Positions 1-8,014 of a stretch of DNA of 54,399 bases are shown piece after piece (positions within the stretch are counted from its first letter, which is position 1; each line of letters begins with the position of its first letter). The notes below the pieces were generated by a model. It saw nothing but the letters and a program-made list of their open reading frames with translations, was not told the DNA's origin and searched no databases. The stretch comes from Planctomycetaceae bacterium (GTDB lineage Bacteria; Planctomycetota; Planctomycetia; Pirellulales; UBA1268): the NCBI GenBank assembly GCA_005791575.1, contig SXWA01000023.1, positions 1 through 54,399 of the forward strand, in the 5' to 3' direction. Position numbers and translations under genes: made by a program.

Positions 1-140
1 CGTGGCCAAAGTCCATCCCTGGCCTTTGGCCACTCGACACGGTGCGCTTTTCACGGGAGCTGCGCTCCCGGCACCTCATCCGTGAGGTGCCGCCGGCTGT
101 GTGGCCACAGCCGGCTAGCTGTGTGGCCACAGCCGGCTAG
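1..140 (+). repeat. Hairpin-array repeat, copy A
   Basis: This is the first copy of a dispersed element of about 120 bases; the leftmost bases lie outside the window. It shows the module order seen elsewhere: a TGGCCAAAG/CTTTGGCCA inverted pair, a degenerate second stem, GGGAGC-TGC-GCTCCC, CACCTCA-TCCG-TGAGGTG, and a terminal stem. The terminal stem reads CCGGCTGTG/CACAGCCGG where other copies have CAGGCTGT/ACAGCCTG, so both arms have changed together. The last module is duplicated in tandem at about 94-140. Confidence 0.85.
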
Positions 141-294
141 AAGACCATGCTCGCCCCCTCGTGCCAGTCTTCCGTGGGCATCGTGCCCTGGGTGGCGACC
201 CGCGTGGCCTTGATGGACTCCAGGTCGTCTCCCTCCCGTGACCGGGCCCGAAGCCTATACTCCCCCGGAAAGAACACCCTTTGGAGTTGATATC

Positions 295-504
295 GTGGCA
301 GACAAGCAGACGAACACGTGGCCGGATCTCTTGATCGGACTGTACGACAACCTCACCGGTCGCCGGGCGGAGATCACGTACGAGTTCGACGATATGCACA
401 TCAAGATTCCCAGTGGCACCGGGCCGTCGGCTGAGCACGCCGAGTGGGTGCTGCACGGCACCATGAGAATTCGGACGAGGGACACGGGTACGTCCCCAAA
501 CTGA
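295..504 (+). CDS. Small hypothetical protein (69 aa)
   Basis: A GTG start at 295 is preceded by GGAG at a spacing of 8 bases; an in-frame ATG at 238 has no such site. The product is a small soluble protein with no signal peptide or membrane segment, containing WPDLLIGLYDNLTGR, an acidic ITYEFDD stretch and a basic TMRIRTRD tail. I do not recognise the family with certainty. It overlaps the next frame and may be translated together with it. A frameshift joining the two into one protein is possible, but the tail here looks like a natural C-terminus. Confidence 0.5.
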   Translation: MADKQTNTWPDLLIGLYDNLTGRRAEITYEFDDMHIKIPSGTGPSAEHAEWVLHGTMRIRTRDTGTSPN

Positions 505-773
505 TTCTGGCCGGGCGACTCACGGGAACGCTGGATGGTCGCCCGGTCGTCATCGAGGCAGATGAGTCTGGCTTGACGGTGAGTTTTCCCTCTTTCCGTT
601 CGGCATGGGCTGCACGACGAACGACAGTCGCTTCGCTGCCGGCCCTCCGGTGGCTTCGTCACGCGCGGGTGCCGCTCAGAGTGCGCGTGGCAGGGCTGTT
701 GACCGTTGAACTGCTACCCACACCGAGTGCCGTGGCGAAACTCATCGTCCCGGCACTCGTTCGGATCGGGTAA
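444..773 (+). CDS. Small hypothetical protein, possibly coupled to the preceding gene
   Basis: This frame follows the preceding small gene with an overlap. The likely conserved part begins around YVPKLILAGRLTG and continues with TLDGRPVVIEADESGLTV, then a basic region and a hydrophobic C-terminal stretch. The start is unclear: GTG at 444 has no good ribosome binding site, and a CTG at 500 would overlap the upstream stop as CTGA, like the ATGA and TTGA junctions seen elsewhere in this window. The family is not recognised. It lies about 350 bases upstream of the rhodopsin gene on the same strand. Confidence 0.35.
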   Translation: MGAARHHENSDEGHGYVPKLILAGRLTGTLDGRPVVIEADESGLTVSFPSFRSAWAARRTTVASLPALRWLRHARVPLRVRVAGLLTVELLPTPSAVAKLIVPALVRIG

Positions 774-1127
774 TCAACGGGGCTCTGCCGAGATGTCGGC
801 GGGTCATTCATGGAGCGAAGCCACCACCCGGGCTCGACAGAGGGCCCGGCGGAGGGCTGCGCGGGTCCATGGAAGGGGATGCCAATGGTGGCCTTCGGGC
901 ATCTCCACGGCGGGGCAGACACCGATGATCGGCCCGTGTCCGCTTGTCGAAGGAGTCTTCGACGGCTACGATGCGGCGCGGGTCAGGGGTGCCTCGAAAA
1001 GCCTCTCGGGCTGGAACACCCGTTGTCAATGGCCGGCTGGATATGGCTGGCCGATTGAACTGGGGCTCGTTGTCGAGATTGGGAAGCGGCGGCATTTTTA
1101 CAGACCACATTGAAAACAGGTGAAGCG
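774..1127. other. Intergenic leader upstream of the rhodopsin cassette
   Basis: No convincing gene is seen here on either strand. As the only sizeable gap before six overlapping co-directional genes, it is the obvious place for the cassette promoter. A weak TTGTCA-like box lies near 1023-1028, but no matching -10 box is convincing, so no promoter is called. A purine-rich AGGTGAAG stretch at 1118-1125 serves the rhodopsin start. Confidence 0.4.
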
Positions 1128-1982
1128 ATGATCGAAGGCTTCTGTTTGTTCGGGTCGGCGATGCCCGACCTGTCGGTGTTTCAATACAACGCGGTGGACA
1201 ACATCTTTTCGATGACAGTCGCGACGATGGGGGCGGCCGCCCTGTTCTTGTTGATGTCCCGATCGCACGTCGATCCGGAATACCGGCCGGCTCTGCTGGT
1301 GTCGGGCCTCGTGGTTTCGATCGCCTGCTACCACTACTTCATGATTCGCCACAGTTGGCACGACGCCTACTCGCTGGTGGGCGGTGGGTACAAAGGCACC
1401 GGCGCTGCTTTCAACGACTTCTATCGGTACGCCGACTGGATCCTGACGGTGCCGCTGCTGATGGTCGAACTCGTGTCCGTCCTCCGCCTGCCCGCGGCAA
1501 AGGCGACGAATCTGCTGACCCGCCTTGTGATCGCGGCGGCCTTGATGATCGCGCTCGGGTATCCGGGCGAGGTGATCGCCGACCCGACGAGGTGGACCGA
1601 GAGGATCGTTTGGGGCGGGCTCTCATCGATTCCGTTCTTTTACATCCTGTACGTGCTCTGGACGGAACTGACACAGTCGCTCGACAGCCAGCCACCCGCG
1701 GCCCGCAAACTCCTCGAGATCGCCCGCCTGGTGATTCTGATCACATGGGCGGTCTACCCGATCGCCTATGCGATCGGTGGCACGCCCGACGCCCTGGCGG
1801 CGAAGGCTGGGACTGCCAATGCCGCCAATGGCGTGGTTGGTGCCAATGGTGTCGTCGGCCTGCAGATCGGATATGCGATCGCCGATATGACCGCCAAGGC
1901 TGGCTTCGGGGTGCTGATCTACCTGATCGCCCGGTCGAAGAGCACGAAGACCGCCTCGCACGAGGCGTATGCCTCCGCCTGA
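1128..1982 (+). CDS. Proton-pumping microbial rhodopsin, proteorhodopsin/xanthorhodopsin-like
   Basis: Seven-helix retinal protein of 284 residues, expected to pump protons outward across the cytoplasmic membrane in light. Seen: helix C reads RYADWILTVPLLMVE, giving acceptor D103, T107 and donor E114 (the DTE pattern of proton pumps). L111 is at the green-tuning site, H69 in YHYFMIR matches the proteorhodopsin histidine, and the Schiff-base lysine is K257 in ADMTAK with counterion D253. W162-G163 places a glycine where bacteriorhodopsin has W138, the fenestration used by carotenoid antennas. The F-G region has a duplicated ANGVVG insert. ATG 1128 is chosen because AGGTG precedes it closely; a TTG at 1110 would add six residues. 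It is the first gene of the retinal cassette. Confidence 0.96.
   Translation: MIEGFCLFGSAMPDLSVFQYNAVDNIFSMTVATMGAAALFLLMSRSHVDPEYRPALLVSGLVVSIACYHYFMIRHSWHDAYSLVGGGYKGTGAAFNDFYRYADWILTVPLLMVELVSVLRLPAAKATNLLTRLVIAAALMIALGYPGEVIADPTRWTERIVWGGLSSIPFFYILYVLWTELTQSLDSQPPAARKLLEIARLVILITWAVYPIAYAIGGTPDALAAKAGTANAANGVVGANGVVGLQIGYAIADMTAKAGFGVLIYLIARSKSTKTASHEAYASA
1824..1859 (+). repeat. Two-unit 18-base tandem repeat in the rhodopsin gene
   Basis: Two adjacent 18-base units each encode ANGVVG in the loop between helices F and G. The units differ only at synonymous positions, so the duplication is not brand new. The loop is otherwise Ala/Gly-rich. Confidence 0.75.
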
Positions 1983-2016
1983 GTCGCGGATCCCTCTGCG
2001 GAAGAACAGTGATGAC

Positions 2017-2994
2017 ATGCACGCGGCCTCGGTAATCTTGCTCTGTTGGGCGATGATCGGGGCCGCGTGTTTTTTTTCTCAGGCCGCGGCCGGCGTTACA
2101 GCCGGCGTGCTGGCGATGCTCGTCGCGGTCGTCGGCCTGCCGCACGGCGCGGCCGACCATCGCTACGCCCGGCCGCGGCTCGAACCGGTTTTGGGCATGG
2201 CGTGGCTGCCGGTGTTTTTGGTCGGGTATCTGGCGGTTGCGGCGCTGGTCGTGTGCGGCTGGTTCGTGGCGCCGGCCGCCACGATCGTGGCATTTTTTCT
2301 CGCTTCCGCCTGGCACTTCGGCCAGGAAGATCCGCGGCTCTCGGTCGGTCCGCGGGGCCTGCGGCCGGTGTTCCGATTCGCTCGCGGAGGACTCGTGATC
2401 TGGACGCCGCTGGTGTTTCACCCCCGGGAAGTCGCCGCGATCCTCGGTCTGGCCGCGCCGGTGGGCTTGGGCCCCGCGATCCAGCATGCCACTGGCCTGC
2501 TGACGGCTTGCTCGTGGATCATGCTCCCGGTCGCGGCTGCCGCCTGGATTCTCCAGGGACTGGCGGCGTGCGCCCGCACCGGGCACAGAAGGCGGGTCTT
2601 GCTCACCGACAACGCGCTGGTCGCGTCGTTGGTGGTGCTCTTCGCCGTCGCGAACCCGCTCGTGAGCTTCCTGGTCTATTTCTGCGGCTGGCATTCGGTG
2701 CGGGGCCTCGAGCGACTCCGCCGGGAGCTTGGCGAGAGCTGGCCGGAACTGGCCAGGAGCCTCGCGCCCATGTCGTTGGGGGCAATCGTCATGGTCGGGC
2801 TGGCGGCATGGCTCGTGCTTGGCGGGGCGGGCTGGGATGGCACGCTCATCCGGGCGACGTTCGTCGGCCTGAGCGCCGTGGCCGTGCCGCATCTGCTCCT
2901 GCACGGCGTCGCCCCGTTGTGCGCGGCATCCCGCCGGCGGCGGCCGCAGTCGCTGCCCGGAAAGCCCCACATGACCTTGGGGAGCCCCGCATGA
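2017..2994 (+). CDS. blh: Brp/Blh-family beta-carotene 15,15'-dioxygenase
   Basis: Integral membrane iron enzyme that cleaves beta-carotene into two retinal molecules, the chromophore of the opsin encoded just upstream. Seen: the family's histidine motifs GLPHGAADH (H43, H48), SAWHFGQED (H100), FCGWHSVRG (H226) and AVPHLLLHG (H292, H296), separated by hydrophobic helices, with a total of 325 residues, typical of the family. The ATG at 2017 lies 34 bases after the rhodopsin stop; an in-frame upstream start at 1969 would overlap the opsin and add a polar tail. The gene ends in an ATGA overlap with crtY, so translation is probably coupled. Confidence 0.95.
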   Translation: MHAASVILLCWAMIGAACFFSQAAAGVTAGVLAMLVAVVGLPHGAADHRYARPRLEPVLGMAWLPVFLVGYLAVAALVVCGWFVAPAATIVAFFLASAWHFGQEDPRLSVGPRGLRPVFRFARGGLVIWTPLVFHPREVAAILGLAAPVGLGPAIQHATGLLTACSWIMLPVAAAAWILQGLAACARTGHRRRVLLTDNALVASLVVLFAVANPLVSFLVYFCGWHSVRGLERLRRELGESWPELARSLAPMSLGAIVMVGLAAWLVLGGAGWDGTLIRATFVGLSAVAVPHLLLHGVAPLCAASRRRRPQSLPGKPHMTLGSPA

Positions 2995-4181
2995 CATCCG
3001 TCCCGGAGTTCGACTACGGAATCGTGGGCGGCGGTCTTCAAGGCTGTCTCGTGGCCCATGCTTTGGCCTGGCACAGGCCGGAGGCGACCGTCCTGCTCCT
3101 CGAACAGGCCGATGAACTGTGCGGCAATCACACCTGGTCATTCCACGAGACCGACGTCGCCGAGTCGGCGAAAAGCTGGTTTGACCCGCTGGTCGCCCAC
3201 CGTTGGCCAGGCTATCGCGTCAGATTTCCGACGCTGTCGCGGCGGGTGAAGATCCCCTATGCGACGATCACGTCGGACCGCCTCCGCGAGGGAACACGGT
3301 CGCTGGCAGGTGGAGCGGGGGGCCTGGCGCGCCCCGGTCGGCTCGTCGTTCGCACGGGCGAGTCGTGCGACATCCTCGCGCCGAACGCGGTGAGACTCGG
3401 CGGGACCGCTGACGTGTCGTGCCGCGTGGTCCTCGACTGTCGCGGCCGGGCAGAGGGAGGGTCACCGGGCGGAGCGGGCTATCAGACCTTCATCGGACAT
3501 GAGTATGAGACCGCGCGCTGCTGGCCGGCAGCGGAACCGACGGTCATGGATGTCCCGGCTGACCAGGCCGCGGGCTTCGAGTTCCTCTACGAACTCCCCC
3601 TCGGACCTGATCGCGTGCTGCTCGAGTACACCCGGTTCCACGAGGAGCCGGTCTGTCCCGAATCGCGGGCTGCCGCGCTGATCTCGGCTCGGCTGGCCGA
3701 GGCCGGCGCGGGATCGGCGAAACTGATCCGAACCGAGCACGGGTGCCTCCCGATGCCCTATGCAGCCCCAGCCAGCCGTGATGGGCCGTCGCCGGCCGGC
3801 GGCTATGCCGGAGGCTGGTACCACGCCGCCACGGGATACTCGATGCCGCTGGCCGTTCGCTTCGCGGAGCTCGTCGCCCGGGCGCGCCCGGACCGGGTCG
3901 CCGCGGAGATCGCCTCCGCGGCCGCGGAGGACAGGCTGCGGCGCGGATTCGCCCGCTTTCTGAACCGGCTGCTGTTTTGCCTGGTCAAGCCGGAAGACCG
4001 CTGGAAGATCTTCCGACGGTTCTACCGCGTCCTGCCGGAAGAGCGAATCGCCCGGTTTTACGCCCATCGCTTCACGGTCAACGATGCGGCTCGGATCATG
4101 ATTGGCTGGCCACCCATCGGCCTGGCGCCGATTCGTTTCGCCAGGTCGTTTGTCTCGCTTCCGGGGCCACTGCCAACATGA
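2991..4181 (+). CDS. crtY: Lycopene beta-cyclase CrtY
   Basis: Flavoprotein of 396 residues that cyclises both ends of lycopene to give beta-carotene, the substrate of the adjacent cleavage enzyme. Seen: N-terminal dinucleotide motif YGIVGGGLQG; the conserved NHTWSFHE region; QTFIGHEYE near residue 165; and a C-terminal HGCLPMPY followed by GGWYHAATGYSMPLAV, the cyclase signature. The start is fixed by the 4-base ATGA overlap with blh. The long open frame upstream in the same phase is only the shadow of blh. The gene ends in a second ATGA overlap with the prenyltransferase gene. Confidence 0.94.
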   Translation: MTSVPEFDYGIVGGGLQGCLVAHALAWHRPEATVLLLEQADELCGNHTWSFHETDVAESAKSWFDPLVAHRWPGYRVRFPTLSRRVKIPYATITSDRLREGTRSLAGGAGGLARPGRLVVRTGESCDILAPNAVRLGGTADVSCRVVLDCRGRAEGGSPGGAGYQTFIGHEYETARCWPAAEPTVMDVPADQAAGFEFLYELPLGPDRVLLEYTRFHEEPVCPESRAAALISARLAEAGAGSAKLIRTEHGCLPMPYAAPASRDGPSPAGGYAGGWYHAATGYSMPLAVRFAELVARARPDRVAAEIASAAAEDRLRRGFARFLNRLLFCLVKPEDRWKIFRRFYRVLPEERIARFYAHRFTVNDAARIMIGWPPIGLAPIRFARSFVSLPGPLPT

Positions 4182-5176
4182 CTCACAATCTCCTCGGCTT
4201 CGCCGGCGCGACACACCAGACCACCCGCACGCGGCACGGCTGGTCCAGGGCCCTGCAACTCGCCCCCGACCTCTATCCTGGCGTGGGCGGCAAGCGGTTT
4301 CGGGCCACCCTGCTCGAGCGGGCCTACGAGTTCGCCGGCGGCCGTCGCACCGCTCCAGCGCCGATCGTCGACGCGGTCGAGCTCCTGCACGCCGGCTCAC
4401 TCGTGATCGACGACTTCGAAGACGACTCGCTCACCCGCCGCGGCCAGCCGGCGCTCCACCAGGTGATCGGTCCGGCCCGGGCCGTCAACGCGGGCAACTG
4501 GATGTATTTCCGCGCTCTGGAACTGGCGGCAGCCGCCTTGGACGATCCCGCCCGGTCGGTGGCCCTGGTGGGCAGGTTCATCGCGGTGGCGCGGCAGTGT
4601 CACGAGGGTCAGGCGATCGACCTCGCCATCCGGATCGACGAGGTCACTCCGCGGCAGGCCCAAGTCGCGGCGCTGACGATCTCACGGTGGAAGACCGGCC
4701 GCCTCGCGTCACTGGCCGCGTGGTGTGGGGCCAAAGCCGCCGCGGGAGACCCGCAGACGTTGCAAGCCGTTGCCGCCTTCGGCTGCCGGCTGGGCATCTG
4801 CCTGCAGATGAAAAACGATCTCGACGAGCTCAGCGAGCTGCTCGCTGGATCGGATCGGTGCGACGACCTCCGTAATCGCCGTGTCACCTGGCCCTGGGCC
4901 TGGGCCGCGAGCGAGCTGTCGGCCCGGCAGTTCGCAGCCTGGCAAGGCCGGCTGCGGCAATCGGAAGAACAGCGGGCAACGTTCCGCCCTCTCGCCAAGG
5001 ATCTGCTCGACGCGACCCACCGCCGGGCGGCGTCTGCGATCAACACCCGGCTCGACCAGGCGATCGAAAGGCTTACCGCCGCGACAGGCGGTGCCCGTGA
5101 AGCCGGCCCGCTGGCCGCGATCTGCGACGCCCTGCGGATCGCCATCGAGCCGACGAAGGCGGAGGCTCTCGCTTGA
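4178..5176 (+). CDS. crtE: Polyprenyl diphosphate synthase, probably GGPP synthase (CrtE role)
   Basis: Trans-isoprenyl diphosphate synthase of 332 residues, expected to supply geranylgeranyl diphosphate to phytoene synthase. Seen: GGKRFRATLL near residue 37; first aspartate-rich motif DDFEDD at 78-83 followed by RRGQPALH; and a second motif reading NDLDE at 213-217, where most relatives have DDxxD. This Asn for Asp swap may alter metal binding. The CrtE assignment rests on its place between crtY and crtI; chain length cannot be read from sequence. The start is set by the ATGA overlap at 4178. Confidence 0.85.
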   Translation: MTHNLLGFAGATHQTTRTRHGWSRALQLAPDLYPGVGGKRFRATLLERAYEFAGGRRTAPAPIVDAVELLHAGSLVIDDFEDDSLTRRGQPALHQVIGPARAVNAGNWMYFRALELAAAALDDPARSVALVGRFIAVARQCHEGQAIDLAIRIDEVTPRQAQVAALTISRWKTGRLASLAAWCGAKAAAGDPQTLQAVAAFGCRLGICLQMKNDLDELSELLAGSDRCDDLRNRRVTWPWAWAASELSARQFAAWQGRLRQSEEQRATFRPLAKDLLDATHRRAASAINTRLDQAIERLTAATGGAREAGPLAAICDALRIAIEPTKAEALA

Positions 5177-6723
5177 ACACGGCGCGCGTCGCAGTCTGGC
5201 GTCCGCCGCGGTCAGGTCTCGGCCCGCACCGGCGGGCGGCCGTGATCGGCAGCGGTTTTGGCGGTCTCGCGGCCGCCATCCGTCTGCAGTCGATGGGCTT
5301 CGACACGGTCTGCTACGAGGCCCACGATCAGCCGGGTGGCCGGGCTGCCGTCTACGAGGATGGCGGTTATGTCTTCGATGCGGGGCCGACCGTGATCACG
5401 GCCCCGCACTGCCTGGAGGAGCTCTTCGAGCTTTCCGGGAGACGGATCGCCGACTATGTCCGGCTGTTGCCGGTGACCCCGCTCTATCGACTCCAGTGGA
5501 GCGACGGCGTGGCATTCGATTACGTCGCCGACGAGGCGGGGTTGATCGAGCAGGTCCGGCGTGTGAACCCCGCCGACGTGGAAGGCTACCGACGCTTCGC
5601 CGAGTATGCCCGCCAGGTGTTCGCCAAGGGATACCAGGAGCTCGGCGCCGTCCCCTTCCTCCACTTCACCGACATGCTCCGAGCCGCCCCGCAGTTGGCA
5701 CGCCTGCGGGCCGACCGGAGCGTCTACGCGACCGTTTCACGATTTGTCAAGGACGAGCACCTTCGTGAGGCGTTCAGCTTTCACCCGTTGCTCGTCGGCG
5801 GGAATCCACTGGAGACGAGCTCGATCTACACGCTGATCCACTGGATCGAGCGCTCGTGGGGCGTGTTCTTTCCCGAGGGGGGCACCGGGGCGCTGGTCCG
5901 CGGTCTCGTGCGGCTCTTCCAGGACATCGGCGGTACGCTCAGACTCGAGGCTCCGGTCGATCGAGTCACGCTCGTGGCTGAAGGCGACCTGACCAAGCAC
6001 GTCATCCACGCCCCCGGCGGGCCGCCGGAGGCGTTCGATGCAGTCGTCTCAAACGCCGACGTCCACCACACCTACGCCAGGCTCTACCGCGGGGTCGCCG
6101 CAGCCGGCCGCCGGCAGCGGCGGCTGGAGCGAATGACCTGGTCGATGTCGTTGTTCGTGCTGTACTTCGGTACGAACCGCCGGTACCCGCATCTGGCCCA
6201 CCACACGATCCTGTTCGGGCCGCGGTTTCACGGGCTCTTGCGGGACATCTTTCATGGCCATCACCTGCCTGCCGACTTCAGCCTCTATCTCCACGCGCCC
6301 ACCGTCACCGACCCGGGCATGGCCCCGCCGGGCGGCGAGTCCTTCTACGTGCTCAGCCCCGTGCCGCACCTGGGCAACGCGGCGATCGACTGGGAGGCGG
6401 TGGCCACGGGCTATGGCGACGCCATCCTCGCGTCGCTCGAGACGCACCTCCCGGGGTTGCGCGATCGAATCGTGACCCGTCGGCACTGCACGCCCGCCGA
6501 CTTCGCGGGGAGGTTCAACGCCCATCACGGGTCCGCCTTCTCGGTAGCACCGACGCTCACCCAGAGTGCCTACTTCCGCCCCCACAACCGCGACCCGGAC
6601 ATCCCCGGACTCTACCTCGTCGGGGCGGGCACCCATCCGGGGGCCGGCGTGCCCGGTGTCGTCAACTCCGCCAAGGCCACCTGCGACACGATCGCGGCCG
6701 ACTTCCATGTCATCAGTCGGTAA
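5173..6723 (+). CDS. crtI: Phytoene desaturase CrtI
   Basis: FAD-dependent desaturase of 516 residues converting phytoene to lycopene. Seen: N-terminal AAVIGSGFGGLAAAIRL dinucleotide fold; the following GGRAAVYEDGGYVFDAGPTVI; and the C-terminal LYLVGAGTHPGAGVPGV motif that closes bacterial CrtI proteins. No ATG lies near the expected N-terminus. The TTG at 5173 forms a 4-base TTGA overlap with the stop of the preceding gene, mirroring the ATGA junctions before it, so a TTG start is favoured. The 3' end overlaps crtB by 17 bases. Confidence 0.94.
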   Translation: MNTARVAVWRPPRSGLGPHRRAAVIGSGFGGLAAAIRLQSMGFDTVCYEAHDQPGGRAAVYEDGGYVFDAGPTVITAPHCLEELFELSGRRIADYVRLLPVTPLYRLQWSDGVAFDYVADEAGLIEQVRRVNPADVEGYRRFAEYARQVFAKGYQELGAVPFLHFTDMLRAAPQLARLRADRSVYATVSRFVKDEHLREAFSFHPLLVGGNPLETSSIYTLIHWIERSWGVFFPEGGTGALVRGLVRLFQDIGGTLRLEAPVDRVTLVAEGDLTKHVIHAPGGPPEAFDAVVSNADVHHTYARLYRGVAAAGRRQRRLERMTWSMSLFVLYFGTNRRYPHLAHHTILFGPRFHGLLRDIFHGHHLPADFSLYLHAPTVTDPGMAPPGGESFYVLSPVPHLGNAAIDWEAVATGYGDAILASLETHLPGLRDRIVTRRHCTPADFAGRFNAHHGSAFSVAPTLTQSAYFRPHNRDPDIPGLYLVGAGTHPGAGVPGVVNSAKATCDTIAADFHVISR

Positions 6724-7639
6724 CAGCCCGACAGCGGGGGAGTCGATCCGGCGGCACAGCCGCTCGTTCTCTTTTGCCAGCCGGCTGCTGCCCGCCGGTA
6801 AACGGGCCGACGTCGAGCGTCTCTACGCCTGGTGTCGCTGGTGCGACGACGGCGTCGATACCGCCGCCTCGCCGCTGCAGGCGGTGGAGTTCGTCGAACG
6901 GGCCACGGAGGACGTCCGCCGGATCGCCGGCGGAAAAAGCCCGGTCGCCGCCGAGAGCCGCTGGCTGGCGGAGCTCGTCGGCCGGCACGACCTGCCACTC
7001 GAGGCGGCCCTGGCCCTACTCGATGGGATGCGGTCGGACCTCACGGCGGTGGCCGGCTTTCTCGAGGCCGACCTCCTGCGGTACTGCTTTCGGGTCGCCG
7101 GGGCTGTCGGGGTGCTGTTGTGTCCGGTCCTCGGCCTCGCGGATCGCCGCCTTCTCCCCCACGCCGCAGCACTCGGCATGGGAATGCAAATGACCAATAT
7201 CGCCCGTGACGTCGCGGAAGACTGGCATCGGTCTCGCTGCTACTTGCCGCTCGAATGGACCGACGGGCTGCGGCCCGGCGGCGGGCCGCCCGACCCACGG
7301 CAGGTACGGCGGGGCGTGCAGACGATCCTCGAAGTCGCCGACGGCTACTACACTGCCGGGGAGGCGGGCATCAGCGGGCTCGATACCGATGCCCGGTTGG
7401 CTGTCCGGGCGGCGGCGAGAATCTATGGCGCGATCGGGACTAAGATCAGGCGGCGAGGCTTCGAGGTGCTCGACGAACGGGCCCGGGTATCGACGCTGGA
7501 GAAGCTCAGGATCTTCGCCCGCGCGATGCTCACCGCAACCGGCGGCAGCCGTCCGATGCAGCTTGACGACTCGGCCCGGCGAGCCCTCGCCGCGGCCGAA
7601 CGACTGCTCGCGGAGTGTGGAACATCACTTCCGGGTTAA
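6707..7639 (+). CDS. crtB: Phytoene synthase CrtB
   Basis: Squalene/phytoene synthase of 310 residues that condenses two geranylgeranyl diphosphates to phytoene. Seen: HSRSFSFASRLLP near residue 17; first Asp-rich motif YAWCRWCDDGVD at 40-51; and the second motif TNIARDVAED at 163-172 followed by RCYLPLEW. The ATG at 6707 gives the usual N-terminus and overlaps crtI by 17 bases. It is the last gene of the retinal cassette. Its TAA stop is followed directly, with no spacer base, by repeat copy B, which could act as the transcript end. Confidence 0.95.
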   Translation: MSSVGNSPTAGESIRRHSRSFSFASRLLPAGKRADVERLYAWCRWCDDGVDTAASPLQAVEFVERATEDVRRIAGGKSPVAAESRWLAELVGRHDLPLEAALALLDGMRSDLTAVAGFLEADLLRYCFRVAGAVGVLLCPVLGLADRRLLPHAAALGMGMQMTNIARDVAEDWHRSRCYLPLEWTDGLRPGGGPPDPRQVRRGVQTILEVADGYYTAGEAGISGLDTDARLAVRAAARIYGAIGTKIRRRGFEVLDERARVSTLEKLRIFARAMLTATGGSRPMQLDDSARRALAAAERLLAECGTSLPG

Positions 7640-7759
7640 CAGGCTGTGGACAAACAGCCTGCTGCACCTCATGGATGAGGTGCCGGGAGCACAGCTCCCG
7701 TGAAAACCGCAGGTTTTCGAGTGGCCAAAGGCCAGGGATGGACTTTGGCCAAGGGCTGG
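7640..7759 (-). repeat. Hairpin-array repeat, copy B
   Basis: Nearly intact copy in reverse orientation, beginning on the base after the crtB stop. Stems read in order on the + strand are AGGCTGT/ACAGCCT, CACCTCA-TGGA-TGAGGTG, GGGAGC-ACA-GCTCCC, GAAAACC-GCA-GGTTTTC and TGGCCAAAG/CTTTGGCCA. There is no T-run, so it is not a classic intrinsic terminator, but the stacked stems could protect the transcript 3' end. Confidence 0.93.
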
Positions 7760-7801
7760 TAAGGTTTCCAAACGTTCGATCCACCACCACGGAGTCTTGT
7801 C

Positions 7802-8014
7802 ATGAAGTGGGAAGCCTGGAGCGTCGTGTTCACCGGTTTGTCGCTGACGAGCGTGACGGCGGTCGTCCTGTTTCTGCTGGTCGCGATCAATCCGAAAGAC
7901 GCCGTGTACGGCTCGAAGCCGTTGGCCTACGCCGCCGGCTCGGCTGCCTTGGCGTTGGCCTTCAATCGGGCCTCGGCATGGGCGGCCCGCCGGGCTGAGC
8001 GCCTCGTCCCGTGA
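7802..8014 (+). CDS. Small two-helix membrane protein, unknown
   Basis: A 70-residue protein with two predicted transmembrane helices: a first hydrophobic stretch at about 8-30 (VFTGLSLTSVTAVVLFLLVAI) and a second at about 40-58, with a basic C-terminal tail (RASAWAARRAERLVP). ACGGAG precedes the ATG at a suitable distance. The 3' end overlaps by 53 bases the 3' end of a convergent membrane-protein gene. The family is not recognised. It lies just beyond the rhodopsin cassette, separated from it by repeat copy B. Confidence 0.6.
   Translation: MKWEAWSVVFTGLSLTSVTAVVLFLLVAINPKDAVYGSKPLAYAAGSAALALAFNRASAWAARRAERLVP

Noticed and set aside
137-277. Leftward 46-codon frame ending in repeat copy A, with a protein-like tail (ESIKATRVATQGTMPTEDWH)
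   Set aside because: Too short to assign, antisense to the start of a better small gene, no ribosome binding site at proper spacing; it may be the end of a lost gene, but I cannot support it.
2046-2990. Open frame continuous with crtY that would add about 315 residues to its N-terminus
   Set aside because: This part is Arg/Gly-rich and overlaps blh completely; the ATGA junction at 2991 gives the normal CrtY start.
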